Positions 35,874 to 46,108 are shown, counted from the first letter of the stretch. The stretch is DNA of 64,000 nt from IMCC2047 sp041395865 (GCA_041395865.1 JAWKZQ010000003.1:186001-250000), one strand, 5' to 3'. Notes: generated by a model from the letters alone, not told the origin. Translations and numbers: made by a program.

Positions 35874-36752
35874 TTATACCCCGCTTTGCCCGTCGGGCGT
35901 AGGCGTTTCTTTGCCGGGTTGATCAACCTGGTAAACGGGGAAGGGCGCTGTTTGACTGCCGCTGTAAAGCGAGACATGGGGGAAGGGGATTTCAATACCG
36001 TGGGCATCAAAACTCTGTTTGATTGCCTGCATCAATTCGCTTTTCAGGTCTCTAAAGACTTCTCGACGACACCATACGGACAATTGCAGATCAACCGAGG
36101 AGCTGCCGAAACCCGTGATGATGCAGAAGGGTTGCGGTTCCTCAAGGCAGCGTGCGTCACGGGCTGTCAGTTCCAATAGCAGCTGGATAACCTTCTGCAG
36201 GTTTTCCCGGTATGCCACGCCAATCACCAGGTCAATCCGGCGGATGGGGAATTTGGTCAGGTTGGTGAATTTGCTTTTGATGAGCAGCTCGTTGGGAATG
36301 CGTACGTAGAGGTTGTCGAAAGTGCGAAGCTTGACCGACAGGAGGTCAACACTGATGACCTCGCCGGTATCGCCATCCACCTTTAGGACATCACCGATCT
36401 CAAAGGGTTTTTCGCCGAGCAGGAACAGGCCGCTGATGAGGTTTGATGCCGATGTTTGCGAGGCAAAGCCGAGTGCAACGGTCAAAATACCGGCTGCGCC
36501 CAAGAGCACTGAGATTTTAAATCCCAGCTGGTGAAGCGCTGTAATGGCAAACAGGGAAAACAGCAGGTAGAAGATAAAACGCGTGTAAATGGCGAGCTGG
36601 TGCTTATTGAGCTTGAAGCGGGTGAAACGTGTAAAAAAGCGGCTGGCCAGCCGGGCGACTACCCAGCCAATCAGGACCAGCAGTGCGGCTTTAATCATGT
36701 TGAGCCAGGAAATCGTGCTTTGGATATCTGCCTCAGGTATCAACTCATTCAT
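35874..36752 (-). CDS. MscS-family mechanosensitive channel (first in operon)
   Basis: This 292-residue channel has three helices: about 18-38 (AALLVLIGWVVARLAS), 55-77 and the pore helix near 85-110, LGAAGILTVALGFASQTSASNLISGLFLL. The beta domain EIGDVLKVDGDTGEVISVDLLSVKLRTFDNLYVRIPN and the alpha/beta vestibule are present. An extra Pro-rich tail (QVDQPGKETPTPDGQSGV) looks disordered. It protects against osmotic downshock. It lies directly before the Na/Pi carrier. Confidence 0.88.
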   Translation of the reverse strand: MNELIPEADIQSTISWLNMIKAALLVLIGWVVARLASRFFTRFTRFKLNKHQLAIYTRFIFYLLFSLFAITALHQLGFKISVLLGAAGILTVALGFASQTSASNLISGLFLLGEKPFEIGDVLKVDGDTGEVISVDLLSVKLRTFDNLYVRIPNELLIKSKFTNLTKFPIRRIDLVIGVAYRENLQKVIQLLLELTARDARCLEEPQPFCIITGFGSSSVDLQLSVWCRREVFRDLKSELMQAIKQSFDAHGIEIPFPHVSLYSGSQTAPFPVYQVDQPGKETPTPDGQSGV

Positions 36753-36786
36753 AGGTGTTTTCCGTGTTTTGGCCGGTTTTCTTGGA

Positions 36787-37572
36787 TCAGGCGAAAAGGT
36801 TTTCCCAGGTGCTGGTTAGAATTCCTTTTTCGGTCTTCTCCCTGGCGCCGGAAACCCGTTGGTTGGTGTCGGGTTTCTCAATGCGGATACTGCCCTGGTG
36901 GTTTTTGGGTTCTATCGAAAAATAGAGGGGTTCGGTTACCAGTTGGCCGTTACCCTGATAAAGCGATAAATAGGGCGCAGGTATGCTTAAACGCTCAAGG
37001 GTGAGGCTCTCGGCACTTTGATTATCAATGGTTACGGGCGTTTGTGCGCGGTACGGCAGTCGTTGTAACAAGGATTTGTCCAGCCGCGCATGGGTGTGGG
37101 AGCCGTAACAAAGCGAGCCCTGGCCGGTTAAGGCTCCCATCCAGGTTTCGGACAACTGTTGCAGGGGAAACTCGGTTTCGGTATTGCCACCCAGGCAAAC
37201 AGCGACCCACAGGGGCGTGGTGACAAATAAGGTTATTTTGTTATTGGCAGGTATCGTCAAAGGCGAGTAGGGCCTGACCACGACGGGGCGGTCTGCCAGT
37301 TTGGGAATCAGTTTCAGGGTGCAGGACGTGCACTCAACGGCAATTCGGCTAAGGTGCTCGCACTCCTTGGTGATATTGAGCTCAAAGCCGGCCTGGAAAT
37401 GGCCCTGATTTTCCAGTTTTTGCCAGCTGTAACCCAGTTGCCACTCGTGCAGTAATCGCTCGATAACCAATACCAGGTCACCTGCCATGAGATAGAGCGG
37501 GCGTGTTTCCACCTGCCATTGGGCGGTCCAAAGCGTCATAAAATCGGATGTTAAAGGTATTGCCTTACTCAT
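36787..37572 (-). CDS. Cytosolic protein of unknown function in the ion operon (possibly DUF432-like)
   Basis: The 261-residue soluble, beta-rich protein has no signal or membrane helix. Phrases such as RPVVVRPYSPLTIPANNKITLFVTTPLWVAVCLG, GSLCYGSHTHARLDKSLLQRLPYRAQTPVTIDNQ and YFSIEPKNHQGSIRIEKPDTN suggest two beta sandwiches. It resembles the DUF432 proteins I know as occasional neighbours of mechanosensitive channels, but I cannot confirm this without a profile search. The start overlaps the antiporter stop by eight bases (ATGAGTAA), so it is tightly coupled to transport functions. Confidence 0.6.
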   Translation of the reverse strand: MSKAIPLTSDFMTLWTAQWQVETRPLYLMAGDLVLVIERLLHEWQLGYSWQKLENQGHFQAGFELNITKECEHLSRIAVECTSCTLKLIPKLADRPVVVRPYSPLTIPANNKITLFVTTPLWVAVCLGGNTETEFPLQQLSETWMGALTGQGSLCYGSHTHARLDKSLLQRLPYRAQTPVTIDNQSAESLTLERLSIPAPYLSLYQGNGQLVTEPLYFSIEPKNHQGSIRIEKPDTNQRVSGAREKTEKGILTSTWENLFA

Positions 37573-38746
37573 GTGTGTTTCTCTGCGCAGTAGCAATTAA
37601 CGAACGGAGGGCCGGGGGGATCGCCAGTGTGGTTAATACGCTCATCAGCACCAGTGTGACATAGAGTGGTTGCTCGATAAGCCCCGCGTTCAGGCCCAAC
37701 AGGGCAATAATCATGGCGACTTCGCCGCGTGGCGCCATGCCCAAGCCGATAATAATGGATTCGCGTCTCGAATAACCGAGAAAGTACGCCGGCAAACCAC
37801 ATCCAACGAGTTTGCTGGCAAGAGCAACGAGGGTAATTGCCAGCAAAAAGCCCAGCAGCTGCAGATCCAGTGCTGATAAATCCACCAAAACACCCAGCGA
37901 AACAAAGAAAATGGCTGCAAATAGAATGCGCACGTATTCAGCGCCTTCTCGAAAGTCGCGGCTGTGTTTAAGTTTTACACCTTCCAATGCGACCCCGGCT
38001 ACAAATGCACCGACAATGGCTGACAACCCGAAAAGCTCAGCGGTGATGGCAAAAAGAAAGGCCATCATCATTGCGAAAATGAAGGCCATTTCCGTGTATT
38101 TTTTGCCGATTTTGCTTTCGTCAATCAAGGTAATGAGGCGGCTGATCAGTTTTTGACCGATGAAGGCGCCCATGGTGAAAAATGCGACACCCTTGCCCAG
38201 CAGCCACAGACTGCCGATCACAGAAACCTCACCGGCAATAAACTGATTGCCAATTGACAGTGCCAACAGCGCCAAAACGTCATCGATAACGGCCGCGCCT
38301 ATGATGGCCTTTGCAGTAGCGGAGCCCAGCTGCCCCATTTCACGAAGCGTGTCGGCGGTGATAGCAATGCTGGTGGCCGTTAGACAGATGCCCAGGAAAA
38401 TGGCGCGATGCGAGTCAAAGCCGAACAACAGCGCGAGCAAATAGCCTCCCAGCCAGGGGAGAATGACGCCGAACAGGCCAACTAACAGGTATTGCCAGCG
38501 CAGAATATCCTTGAGACGAAATTCCAGCCCAACCACAAACAGGAGAACAATGGCGCCAATATGGGCAAGATTGCTGACGAGGGTTGTGTAGGTCACCCAG
38601 CCGAGCAGAGAAGGGCCGATTAAAACCCCCAGCAGAATCTGGCCCACAACGGCGGGTTGGTTCAGCCGGGACGCCAGCAGGTAGCCCGCCAGCGCGACGA
38701 AAAGCAATAAACTGACCTGCAATTCAATGGATTCGGTGAAGTGCAT
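37565..38746 (-). CDS. CPA2-family cation:proton antiporter (KefB/GerN type)
   Basis: This 393-residue protein has about 12 helices and the CPA2 landmarks LLASRLNQPAVVGQILLGVLIGPSLLG, LLFVVGLEF, ICLTATSIAITADTLREMG and AAVIDDVLALLAL, where paired Asp residues form the ion site. GMAPRGEVAMII marks helix 11. There is no C-terminal RCK/NAD domain, unlike full KefB/KefC, so it is probably a plain Na+/H+ or K+/H+ exchanger. It is the first gene of a seven-gene operon. Upstream is a 518-base region without a clear gene. Confidence 0.87.
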   Translation of the reverse strand: MHFTESIELQVSLLLFVALAGYLLASRLNQPAVVGQILLGVLIGPSLLGWVTYTTLVSNLAHIGAIVLLFVVGLEFRLKDILRWQYLLVGLFGVILPWLGGYLLALLFGFDSHRAIFLGICLTATSIAITADTLREMGQLGSATAKAIIGAAVIDDVLALLALSIGNQFIAGEVSVIGSLWLLGKGVAFFTMGAFIGQKLISRLITLIDESKIGKKYTEMAFIFAMMMAFLFAITAELFGLSAIVGAFVAGVALEGVKLKHSRDFREGAEYVRILFAAIFFVSLGVLVDLSALDLQLLGFLLAITLVALASKLVGCGLPAYFLGYSRRESIIIGLGMAPRGEVAMIIALLGLNAGLIEQPLYVTLVLMSVLTTLAIPPALRSLIATAQRNTHE

Positions 38747-39264
38747 AGCCTGGTATCCTTGCTTAACCGCTTTTTTTCAGCGCAAGAGGCTGGCTTTTTG
38801 GGGTGTTAGATTCAGGAAACGCTATATAGGCAGGCATTGAACCAGCAACACCGGGGCTACTGACCCATGAGCCATTCCGCCTGAATTTCATGAATACCTG
38901 TACTCCCGCTGGGCGCTGTAATATAAGGCAAGAATACCAATCCACCTTGGGCGAGGGAAAGAATTGAAAGTGCTTTTTCCTGTTTGCCAGAAACTGATCG
39001 TCATTACTGACCCGAAAACACGGCTTGGCGTCGTCAGTTCATTGCTTAAGGCTGAACAGGAGACGCCGTCTGATGTGCCCCTTAAGCGGGAGAGGTCATA
39101 CTATTGTGGAATGTGGGAACAGCGCATCCATAACCGGCGTGGATATGCCGGGCCGCCTGCTTAAGGGCATCGGCCTGTACGGTCGTGTGGAGAAAATTTC
39201 ATCCAGGCCAGTTAAAAAATGTCGCAGCGATATCATTCACAGGCACTGATTACAGGGAGTCAAA
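38747..39264. other. Non-coding region between the antiporter operon and the symporter gene
   Basis: Short frames occur on both strands (for example 38964-39249 on the plus strand), but none has a ribosome site or recognisable protein. A separated inverted repeat CCCTTAAGC (39079-39087) / GCTTAAGGG (39159-39167) could form a long-range hairpin. The region must contain the two divergent promoters. Confidence 0.45.
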
Positions 39265-40704
39265 ATGACAAATAACAGGTTTGCTCAATCCACCCGGGCC
39301 CTGGAAGCACTCCAACCGCGTTCGCTTAAATACCTGAGTGACTATCTTCAAACCCTGATACGCGGCCGCCTTTGGTTAAAGGTCGTGATCGGGATGGTCA
39401 GCGGGATTGCCACGGGCATACTGATCGGCCCGAGCGTCGGCATTCTGGATCCTGATGCCGCCGTTACATTAGGGGATTGGCTAGCATTCCCAGGCAAGTT
39501 GTTTTTGGCGCTGATTCAGATGATGGTCATTCCACTGGTTTTTGCATCGATTATTCGGGGCCTGACAGCGACAGAGGATTTAGAACAGTTACGCCGAATC
39601 GGGCTCAGAGCTGTACTCTTTTTTATGGGAACCACAGCCATTGCCATCATTATCGGGTTAATTGTTGCCTCAATCGTTAAGCCCGGTCTTTATATCGACA
39701 GCCAGTCGCTGCAAGCCACGGCCAGCTATATTCCGGCAGCGGCCGAAACGCAGCAGCAGGGAAGCTTCGATTTAAATGCGTTGCCACATAAGATCGTCAC
39801 GTTGTTGCCTGCAAACCCGCTCAATTCCATGGTGGAAAGCAATATGCTGCAGGTGGTTATTTTTGCCATGGTGATCGGCGTTGCACTGGTTATGATGGCA
39901 CCGGCTCAAGCAAAACCCTTGCTGGACCTGATGGGATCCCTGCAGGAGGTTTGCATGACCGTGGTGCGCTGGGCCATGGTATTGGCGCCCTTTGCCGTGT
40001 TTGGATTGATCGCCCAGTTAACCGCCAAGTTAGGCTTAAACGCCCTGATGGGCATGGCCGTTTACATCCTCACGGTGCTGCTAGGATTACTGGTTATCTT
40101 CGCGCTTTATTTATTGCTGATTTACCTGCTTGCCCGACAAAGCCCAACGGCATTCATCAGCTCCGTTAAGGACGTCCTGTTGCTGGCTTTTTCAACCTCC
40201 AGTTCAGCAGCCGTGATGCCGCTTTCAATAAAAACCGCTGAAGAAAAACTGGGTGTCAGACCATCCATTTCCCAGTTCGTCATTCCCCTGGGGGCAACTA
40301 TCAATATGAACGGCACAGCCCTTTACCACGGGGTTGCAACGCTTTTTCTCGCCCAGGTGTTTGGTGTTGATATCAGCATGAGCGGGATGGCGCTCATTAT
40401 CCTGACCTCCGTCGGCGCTTCCATCGGGGCACCCGCAGCGCCCGGTGTGGGCATCGTGATTCTTGCCATGGTTCTAAGCACTGCCGGCATACCCCCGGCA
40501 GGCATTGCCCTGGTGATGGGGGTTGACCGGATACTGGATATGAGCCGAACGGCAATCAATGTAAGCGGTGATCTGGTCGCCAGTAAACTGATGGATAAAT
40601 GGGTCGGCGGCAAGCAAAGCCATGAGGAAGCGCTGGCGACAGAGCGCGAAGATGAGCGGCTGCGCGGAGAAACCGGCGACGACGTTTTAGAGGTAAAACG
40701 TTAA
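39265..40704 (+). CDS. Dicarboxylate/amino acid:cation symporter (GltP/DctA family)
   Basis: The 479-residue protein has eight helices and two re-entrant loops. Family signatures are LALIQMMVIPLVFASIIRGL, the serine-rich hairpin AFSTSSSAAVMPLS, the ion site motif NMNGTALYHGV, and GVDRILDMSRTAINVSGD in the last helix, where the Asp and Arg contact the substrate carboxylate. It imports glutamate, aspartate or C4-dicarboxylates with Na+ or protons. The Arg in DMSRTAINVSGD suits an acidic amino acid or dicarboxylate. It has a longer N-terminus and an acidic C-tail. The ribosome site GGGAGTC fixes the ATG. Confidence 0.9.
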   Translation: MTNNRFAQSTRALEALQPRSLKYLSDYLQTLIRGRLWLKVVIGMVSGIATGILIGPSVGILDPDAAVTLGDWLAFPGKLFLALIQMMVIPLVFASIIRGLTATEDLEQLRRIGLRAVLFFMGTTAIAIIIGLIVASIVKPGLYIDSQSLQATASYIPAAAETQQQGSFDLNALPHKIVTLLPANPLNSMVESNMLQVVIFAMVIGVALVMMAPAQAKPLLDLMGSLQEVCMTVVRWAMVLAPFAVFGLIAQLTAKLGLNALMGMAVYILTVLLGLLVIFALYLLLIYLLARQSPTAFISSVKDVLLLAFSTSSSAAVMPLSIKTAEEKLGVRPSISQFVIPLGATINMNGTALYHGVATLFLAQVFGVDISMSGMALIILTSVGASIGAPAAPGVGIVILAMVLSTAGIPPAGIALVMGVDRILDMSRTAINVSGDLVASKLMDKWVGGKQSHEEALATEREDERLRGETGDDVLEVKR

Positions 40705-40721
40705 AACAACGATTGGTTTTG

Positions 40722-43700
40722 TTATTGCGAGCGGTAAATTAAATCCAACGACTGACCGGAACCCGACTCGGTTTCGAAAAACAATCGGTCGGTGAGACGG
40801 TATTGCAGGAACAGCTTGCTTAGCTGGTCCACCAAGCCAATGCCGTAACGCACATAAAGCCGCGGGGTAATGTATTTGCCCAGGGTAATCCCGACCGTAT
40901 TGATACCTTCTTCCGCCTCCAGGCCAATTTCATCCAGGCCGGACAATTCAGAAATACGACTGGTAACGGGGCTTGATTGACTGATGGAGTAGGCCAGCAG
41001 GGCATTGGCCAGGGCATTTTTTTCCTGGCTATTACTGTCCTTCAGGGATTTGCCGCGAAGAATATAGGAGAGTATTTCTGTTTCCGGTAAAGGAGGTTCC
41101 GAAAACAGGGTGGTTTTCAGGTTTGATACAGGGCCGTTGGCGCGCAACCCGGCTCTGACATCTCGAACCCTGCGGGAGGCTTCAAGATCCAGGGCCGGTT
41201 CTGACAGCGCACCGCTGAAAATGATAAAGCCCCTGTCGATCGCAAGGTCCTGCCCATAGGCCTGATAGGCGCCGTCGATGAGTTCTATCTGCCCCTGACC
41301 GGTCAAACTGCCATCCAGGGGCTTGCTCAGCCTGAGTACCCCTTTGAGGTTGGTTTTCAAACCATAGGCGGCCAGCTTAACATCATCGCCGGCCTCCAGT
41401 AGCAGCGCCAGCTGGTAGGCAAAGGCCTCGCCATTAACCGACTGGCCCTGTTCGCCATGCACGACGGCATCCGGTGTCAGGCTCAGGCGAGAGGCTGAGC
41501 GCTGGTAAACGATGTTAGCTGAAGGAATCAGCACATCCCCCTGCAAATCAACCATGGTGGGCGTAACCTTGAGGGTGAAATCGGGTGTCACCGCAACTCG
41601 CTGCCCGGGGTGGTTCATCAGCAAGGCATTTTCGCCGGTTATTTGCAGTTCGATTTGCCAATCGTCGACCGCGTTTAACGATAAGGCCCCGTCCATTTTC
41701 AGCGTACCTTCGCCAGCCTTTGCGGTACCCTGGATGTGTTGCCGGAAGCCGGATAGTGCGGATGTTTTCAGGTTAAGGTCGGTCCACTCTACGGCCAGTG
41801 CATTGATGTAGATACTGGCAATATTAAGCTCGGACTCCAGGCGCATATCGGGGCGTTGCAGGGTGCCGCCCAGTTGAATACGACCGCGCAACTCACCCTG
41901 CAGGTGATCAATTTCGGGCAACAGCTGGGCATAGGGCTGTAAATCCGGCAGGTGGAAGTGGAATTCTCCACTTAAGGGGCTTGTTTTTTGATTCAGCGAC
42001 TGAACTGAAAGCGAGCCGCTCAGGCTGCCATCTTTATTAATTTTTGATTTAATTTCGCCCGTTAACAATTCGTTTTTTAAAGAAAAATCGATGTTTAACT
42101 CGCTGAGAGTCAGCTGCTTTTGTGCTTCGTCCGCGGCACCGATTAACAGAACATCATCTTCATGTGCCTGAAAAACGCGTAGCGAAAAATCTGGATTTTT
42201 GAGCGTTCCCTGTAGCGCACCCTGGATATCCACAACACCGGTAACCGGTACGCTGAGCGATTTGTTCAAATTGAGCAGTGCTGCCGGAATTTTCTCGCCG
42301 TCGAGGGTGACGTCAAATTGATCATTGAGCCATAAACCCTTTGCACAGAATTGTCCCGCTACGGCTGCCAGGCACAGCGCTGAGAACTGGTAATCTTGCT
42401 GCCGCAGCCTATAGTCCACGTTGTTTTGCAGTTGCCAGAGGCCATATTTTTCATTGGAAACTTCAAGTTGACTCAATACGCCGGAAATTTGCTGTTGCTG
42501 GAATTGCGGGCGAGTTTGCATGCGCAGCTTAAGCTGGCTTGATGCGGCGTCTAAATCCAGTGTTGGCTGCCGCCAGTCACCCTGGGCCGTGAGCTGCACC
42601 CGATCGACGGTCTGTTCCTGATAACGAATACCTGCCGCCACCAGGTTATTTTTGCCTGCTAAAAAGTGACCCTCGATAAGCTGGATCGTGACCTGTATAT
42701 CCTCAATCGCCAGGTCGGCAATTGAGACGGCTTGGCCATGCAGCCTGGCTTTTAGTGTAGGGCGCTCCAGGTTTCCGGCTAAGGCGGCATTGATCTGGAG
42801 ACTGCCGGAGGCCGCAGGGTAGAAGGATTCCAAAGCGTTGATATCCAAGGCAAGCTCCGCTGCCAGCTGGTTTTTGCTAAAGGTGCCCTGTAACTGCAAG
42901 TTATTGTTGCCGGAGCGGGCAGCCAGCGTCTCTACCCGAACCTCATTGCCACGCGACTGTAGTTTGAAACGCGCCTGTATCGGGTGATTATAGAGCTGTG
43001 CCTGCAGGTCAGGGCTGTTCAGTTGCAGCTGCAATTCGTCGCTCCACTGGCCGCTGATGTGGACTAACCCTTTAAGGGCATCGGGTAACGGTTGATAGAA
43101 AGGGCTGGCATTAAATTCATCGAACAACAGCTGGTTTTGCCAGCGAATAACCCCCTCTGCCCAGCCCAAATGACCGTTTAGGGTGGCTTTACCGGCTTGA
43201 TCGCCACTGATGGCAAGGCTCTGAATCTCGAGGCGTTCGGGACTGGCAAGGGCCTTAAGACTAACGTCGTAGGGCTGTTGTTCTGGAATAGACAATTTCC
43301 CTGCCAGGGTTGTCTGCAGCTTTGCCAGCGGGCCCTGGGCCTGTAGATTCAGCGAAGATAACGCGTAGCTGCTTTGCTGTTGAGCTGTCGGCAAGGCGAA
43401 GTACTGCAACTCACCGTTTAACTTAAAAAAGGGCGTTTCCAGCCAGTTATCGACCTGCAGATCCAGCTTCGAAATCAAGTCGCCGCTTGTGTGCTGGAGA
43501 AGATTAAGCTGTAACGCATCGGCTTCAACCCTTGTCTGGCCGTGTACCGAACCTTGATCATAAATGGGTGCCGACCAATCGGCCTGTAAGTCCAGCTGTA
43601 ACGCCGGAAAAAGGTAGGCCGTGCCTTTCAGTTGTACACGGGTAGCGCCGTAGTTAAGGCTTAATTGCGTATCGGCAACGCCTTGCTCATCCACTTTGGT

Positions 43701-44180
43701 GCTGAGGTGGATAGCGCCAAACTCAACATCTTGTGCCGGGCTGATTATCGTGAGCCGTTGCACGCTCAGGTCTTCCAGGATCAGCTCGAAGGGGATCAAG
43801 CCCTGTCTCAGCTTCAGGTAGTCCAGCGGGCGGGCGGTTTGTGGTTCGCTCTGCCCTGATGCGCTCAATTCCAGCGTAACCTGCTCTGCACGCAGCCGTT
43901 CCAGAACAAGGCGTGCCCGCAATAGGTCTCTGAGGCGGAGTACCAGAGTGAATTCGCTAATTGTGGTTTTAACACCTTCGGTTTCCACAGTCAGGGCGGC
44001 TACTTTCAACCCCGAGCCTATTGAGCCCTCAAGGTCTCTGTAGGTGAGCACGCCGGAATAGCTCAACAGATTAAAAACCTGCCGTGTGCCGGATGGCGTA
44101 TAAATGAGCCATGCTGCGATCAGAAACACGAGCAGGATAGGCACGCAGAGCGCCAGCAGCCAGCGAGTTTTCAGCGTCAT
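40722..44180 (-). CDS. tamB: TamB, inner-membrane translocation and assembly module protein
   Basis: The 1152-residue protein has an N-terminal signal anchor (LLALCVPILLVFLIAAWLIY), a very long beta-rich AsmA/TamB body and the conserved C-terminal DUF490 region (about 850-1150: ANIVYQRSASRLSLTPD, YGQDLAIDRGFIIFSGAL, ETEILSYILRGKS, RLYVRYGIGLVDQLS). It bridges the periplasm and works with TamA in outer-membrane protein insertion and phospholipid transport. The start overlaps the tamA stop by four bases. Confidence 0.93.
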   Translation of the reverse strand: MTLKTRWLLALCVPILLVFLIAAWLIYTPSGTRQVFNLLSYSGVLTYRDLEGSIGSGLKVAALTVETEGVKTTISEFTLVLRLRDLLRARLVLERLRAEQVTLELSASGQSEPQTARPLDYLKLRQGLIPFELILEDLSVQRLTIISPAQDVEFGAIHLSTKVDEQGVADTQLSLNYGATRVQLKGTAYLFPALQLDLQADWSAPIYDQGSVHGQTRVEADALQLNLLQHTSGDLISKLDLQVDNWLETPFFKLNGELQYFALPTAQQQSSYALSSLNLQAQGPLAKLQTTLAGKLSIPEQQPYDVSLKALASPERLEIQSLAISGDQAGKATLNGHLGWAEGVIRWQNQLLFDEFNASPFYQPLPDALKGLVHISGQWSDELQLQLNSPDLQAQLYNHPIQARFKLQSRGNEVRVETLAARSGNNNLQLQGTFSKNQLAAELALDINALESFYPAASGSLQINAALAGNLERPTLKARLHGQAVSIADLAIEDIQVTIQLIEGHFLAGKNNLVAAGIRYQEQTVDRVQLTAQGDWRQPTLDLDAASSQLKLRMQTRPQFQQQQISGVLSQLEVSNEKYGLWQLQNNVDYRLRQQDYQFSALCLAAVAGQFCAKGLWLNDQFDVTLDGEKIPAALLNLNKSLSVPVTGVVDIQGALQGTLKNPDFSLRVFQAHEDDVLLIGAADEAQKQLTLSELNIDFSLKNELLTGEIKSKINKDGSLSGSLSVQSLNQKTSPLSGEFHFHLPDLQPYAQLLPEIDHLQGELRGRIQLGGTLQRPDMRLESELNIASIYINALAVEWTDLNLKTSALSGFRQHIQGTAKAGEGTLKMDGALSLNAVDDWQIELQITGENALLMNHPGQRVAVTPDFTLKVTPTMVDLQGDVLIPSANIVYQRSASRLSLTPDAVVHGEQGQSVNGEAFAYQLALLLEAGDDVKLAAYGLKTNLKGVLRLSKPLDGSLTGQGQIELIDGAYQAYGQDLAIDRGFIIFSGALSEPALDLEASRRVRDVRAGLRANGPVSNLKTTLFSEPPLPETEILSYILRGKSLKDSNSQEKNALANALLAYSISQSSPVTSRISELSGLDEIGLEAEEGINTVGITLGKYITPRLYVRYGIGLVDQLSKLFLQYRLTDRLFFETESGSGQSLDLIYRSQ

Positions 44181-45898
44181 AACTGCGGTCCGAACATAAT
44201 GTGTATCCTGAAATCGTCCTCGCCTTCTTCGAGCGGTACGCCGATATCAAAACGTAACGGACCCACTGGGGAGTACCAGCGTAGCCCCAGGCCGACACCG
44301 GTAACCGCATCAAAGTTATCGGTCCAGGCATTACCGCTATCGACAAAAGCAGCCACGGCCCACTTTTTATAAACCGGCCGCTCGAACTCGATACTGGCAA
44401 CACTCAAGTGCTTTCCGCCAATGACCTGCTGGTTCTCCTTGGGACCCAGTGATTCATATTCATAACCCCGGATACTGCTGTCGCCGCCCGCAAAAAAGCG
44501 TCTGGAAGCCGGTAAATCCTCAATATCCTCGGCCAGGGTGAAGCCCAGGGAGGCACCCATCAGAAGCTTGAAATCATAGGGCAGGGGGGTAATCCACTTG
44601 CCATTAGCCTGCAGCTGGAGGAATGATGAGTCGGACACTAGCTGTTCGGCACTGCCCAGCAAGGTGAAGGACAGCATATAGCCCCGGCTCGGATTGCTGA
44701 TGTTGTCAGCTTTAATACGGCTGCGTGTAATCGCTGGAATTAAATGCAATGTGCTTTCCTTGTCGCCGGCAACCTCTGCCGTTTCCTGGCTGATAAAGGC
44801 CGATAGGGATTGATGCCAGCCTGAGTCCAGCAACCTGTTGCGGGTTAAACCGGTTTCCCAGCGTTGACTCTCTACACTGTCGGTATTTTCGTCGAGGTAT
44901 GACAGATCAAACTGCAGATTATTATTCAAAAACCCTTTTTGGGGGATCAGGTAATTCAAGTTCAACTCATTGAGTACCTGGGAAGCCAGCATGGATGCCT
45001 GCCATTGATGCCCCTGTTCGTTAAAACGATACCGCTTGTAGCGGCTGCGCAGGCGTGGGCCGGTGTCCGTGGAGTAGCCGACACCGACTTCATAGCTGTG
45101 CGGTTTACCGGCGCTGGCGGTTACCCGTATCGGCACCTGGGTGTCAGTTTTCCTCTCCAGCTGCGGAAGAATGTCGATCTGCTCAAAATAGCCCGTTTCA
45201 AAAAGATGACTGCGATCGGCCTGTATTCTTGTCAGGTCATAAAACTCGCCTTCGTTGATACTGAGGATGCTGCGAATCAGGTCCTTGGAAATATCGGACT
45301 GCTCAATCGTAATCGCGCCAAACCGATAGCGGCGGCCGGAGTGCCATTGCAGGCTAATATCGACAGCGTGCTCATCGGGATAAATGTCCACTCGCTGGGT
45401 TGTCATGTTGGCATCGAAATAACCGCGCCGGACCCCGGTGGCATGTATCTTCTCCTTGAGCGTTTCGTAACGTTCGCTGGTAAAAGGTGTTTGGGGCGTC
45501 AGGCCTGATTTATCAAGCAGCTTGATGAATACCGGATCTGTTTCAGCCTCTCCGTGAAACTCAATGGTTACCTGACGTATTAATACCGGCTGGCCGAGGT
45601 CGATTTGGTAGCCGAGTTGCCAGCATTTATGGTTAAAACTGAGCGCGTGCTGGATATGGGCATTGAAATAGCCCAAGGCTTGCAGGGCTTGCTCCAGTGC
45701 TTCATTAAACTCGCCGAGCAACCGCTTTCTTGCCGATGCCGGGGTATCGCAAGGATATTGAATGGCTTCAAGGTGCTCTGCCACGGCTCCTTTTAAATGG
45801 TTTGGCAACCCTTCGAGCTTAATCTGGCTAAAACCGGCTATCGGTGAAAAAAGCAAACACAGACCCACAATAAACGGAAGAAGAAAACGTGGGTTCAT
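44177..45898 (-). CDS. tamA: TamA, outer-membrane BamA-family assembly protein
   Basis: This 573-residue Omp85 protein has a signal peptide (MNPRFLLPFIVGLCLLFSPIAGFS), three POTRA domains (about 25-260) and a 16-strand barrel (about 265-573). It carries the family motifs FFAGGDSSIRGYEYESLGP (the conserved R-G-Y loop), VSDSSFLQLQ and VGLGLRWYSPVGPLRFDIGVPL, and ends in a beta-signal FGPQL. I used the Met just before the signal peptide rather than an upstream Met that adds 42 charged residues. It is co-transcribed with tamB. Confidence 0.92.
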   Translation of the reverse strand: MNPRFLLPFIVGLCLLFSPIAGFSQIKLEGLPNHLKGAVAEHLEAIQYPCDTPASARKRLLGEFNEALEQALQALGYFNAHIQHALSFNHKCWQLGYQIDLGQPVLIRQVTIEFHGEAETDPVFIKLLDKSGLTPQTPFTSERYETLKEKIHATGVRRGYFDANMTTQRVDIYPDEHAVDISLQWHSGRRYRFGAITIEQSDISKDLIRSILSINEGEFYDLTRIQADRSHLFETGYFEQIDILPQLERKTDTQVPIRVTASAGKPHSYEVGVGYSTDTGPRLRSRYKRYRFNEQGHQWQASMLASQVLNELNLNYLIPQKGFLNNNLQFDLSYLDENTDSVESQRWETGLTRNRLLDSGWHQSLSAFISQETAEVAGDKESTLHLIPAITRSRIKADNISNPSRGYMLSFTLLGSAEQLVSDSSFLQLQANGKWITPLPYDFKLLMGASLGFTLAEDIEDLPASRRFFAGGDSSIRGYEYESLGPKENQQVIGGKHLSVASIEFERPVYKKWAVAAFVDSGNAWTDNFDAVTGVGLGLRWYSPVGPLRFDIGVPLEEGEDDFRIHIMFGPQL

Positions 45899-46108
45899 AG
45901 CGGGGCGGGCACCTTTTTTAAACGGCGAGCGTTGCAGTCTCTGCGTATTGGATGTCTTTGAAACGGGTTCAGAAAGGCAAAAATCTCTATTCTTTAAGCC
46001 CCTTATGGCCTTAGAGTATCTCAAGAGAGAACGGGATAAAATCTAATCTGTTACTTCAGGATTAAGTGACGTTATTTTTACTCTGCTGGCTTAATAAGGT
46101 TAGGCAAA

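Noticed and set aside
38964..39249. Short plus-strand frames upstream of the dicarboxylate symporter
   Set aside because: No ribosome site, no recognisable motif, and overlapping frames of similar length; probably promoter DNA.
40722..44180. Possible repeat protein or adhesin because of the long beta-rich sequence
   Set aside because: The C-terminal region, the signal anchor and the overlap with tamA identify it as TamB.
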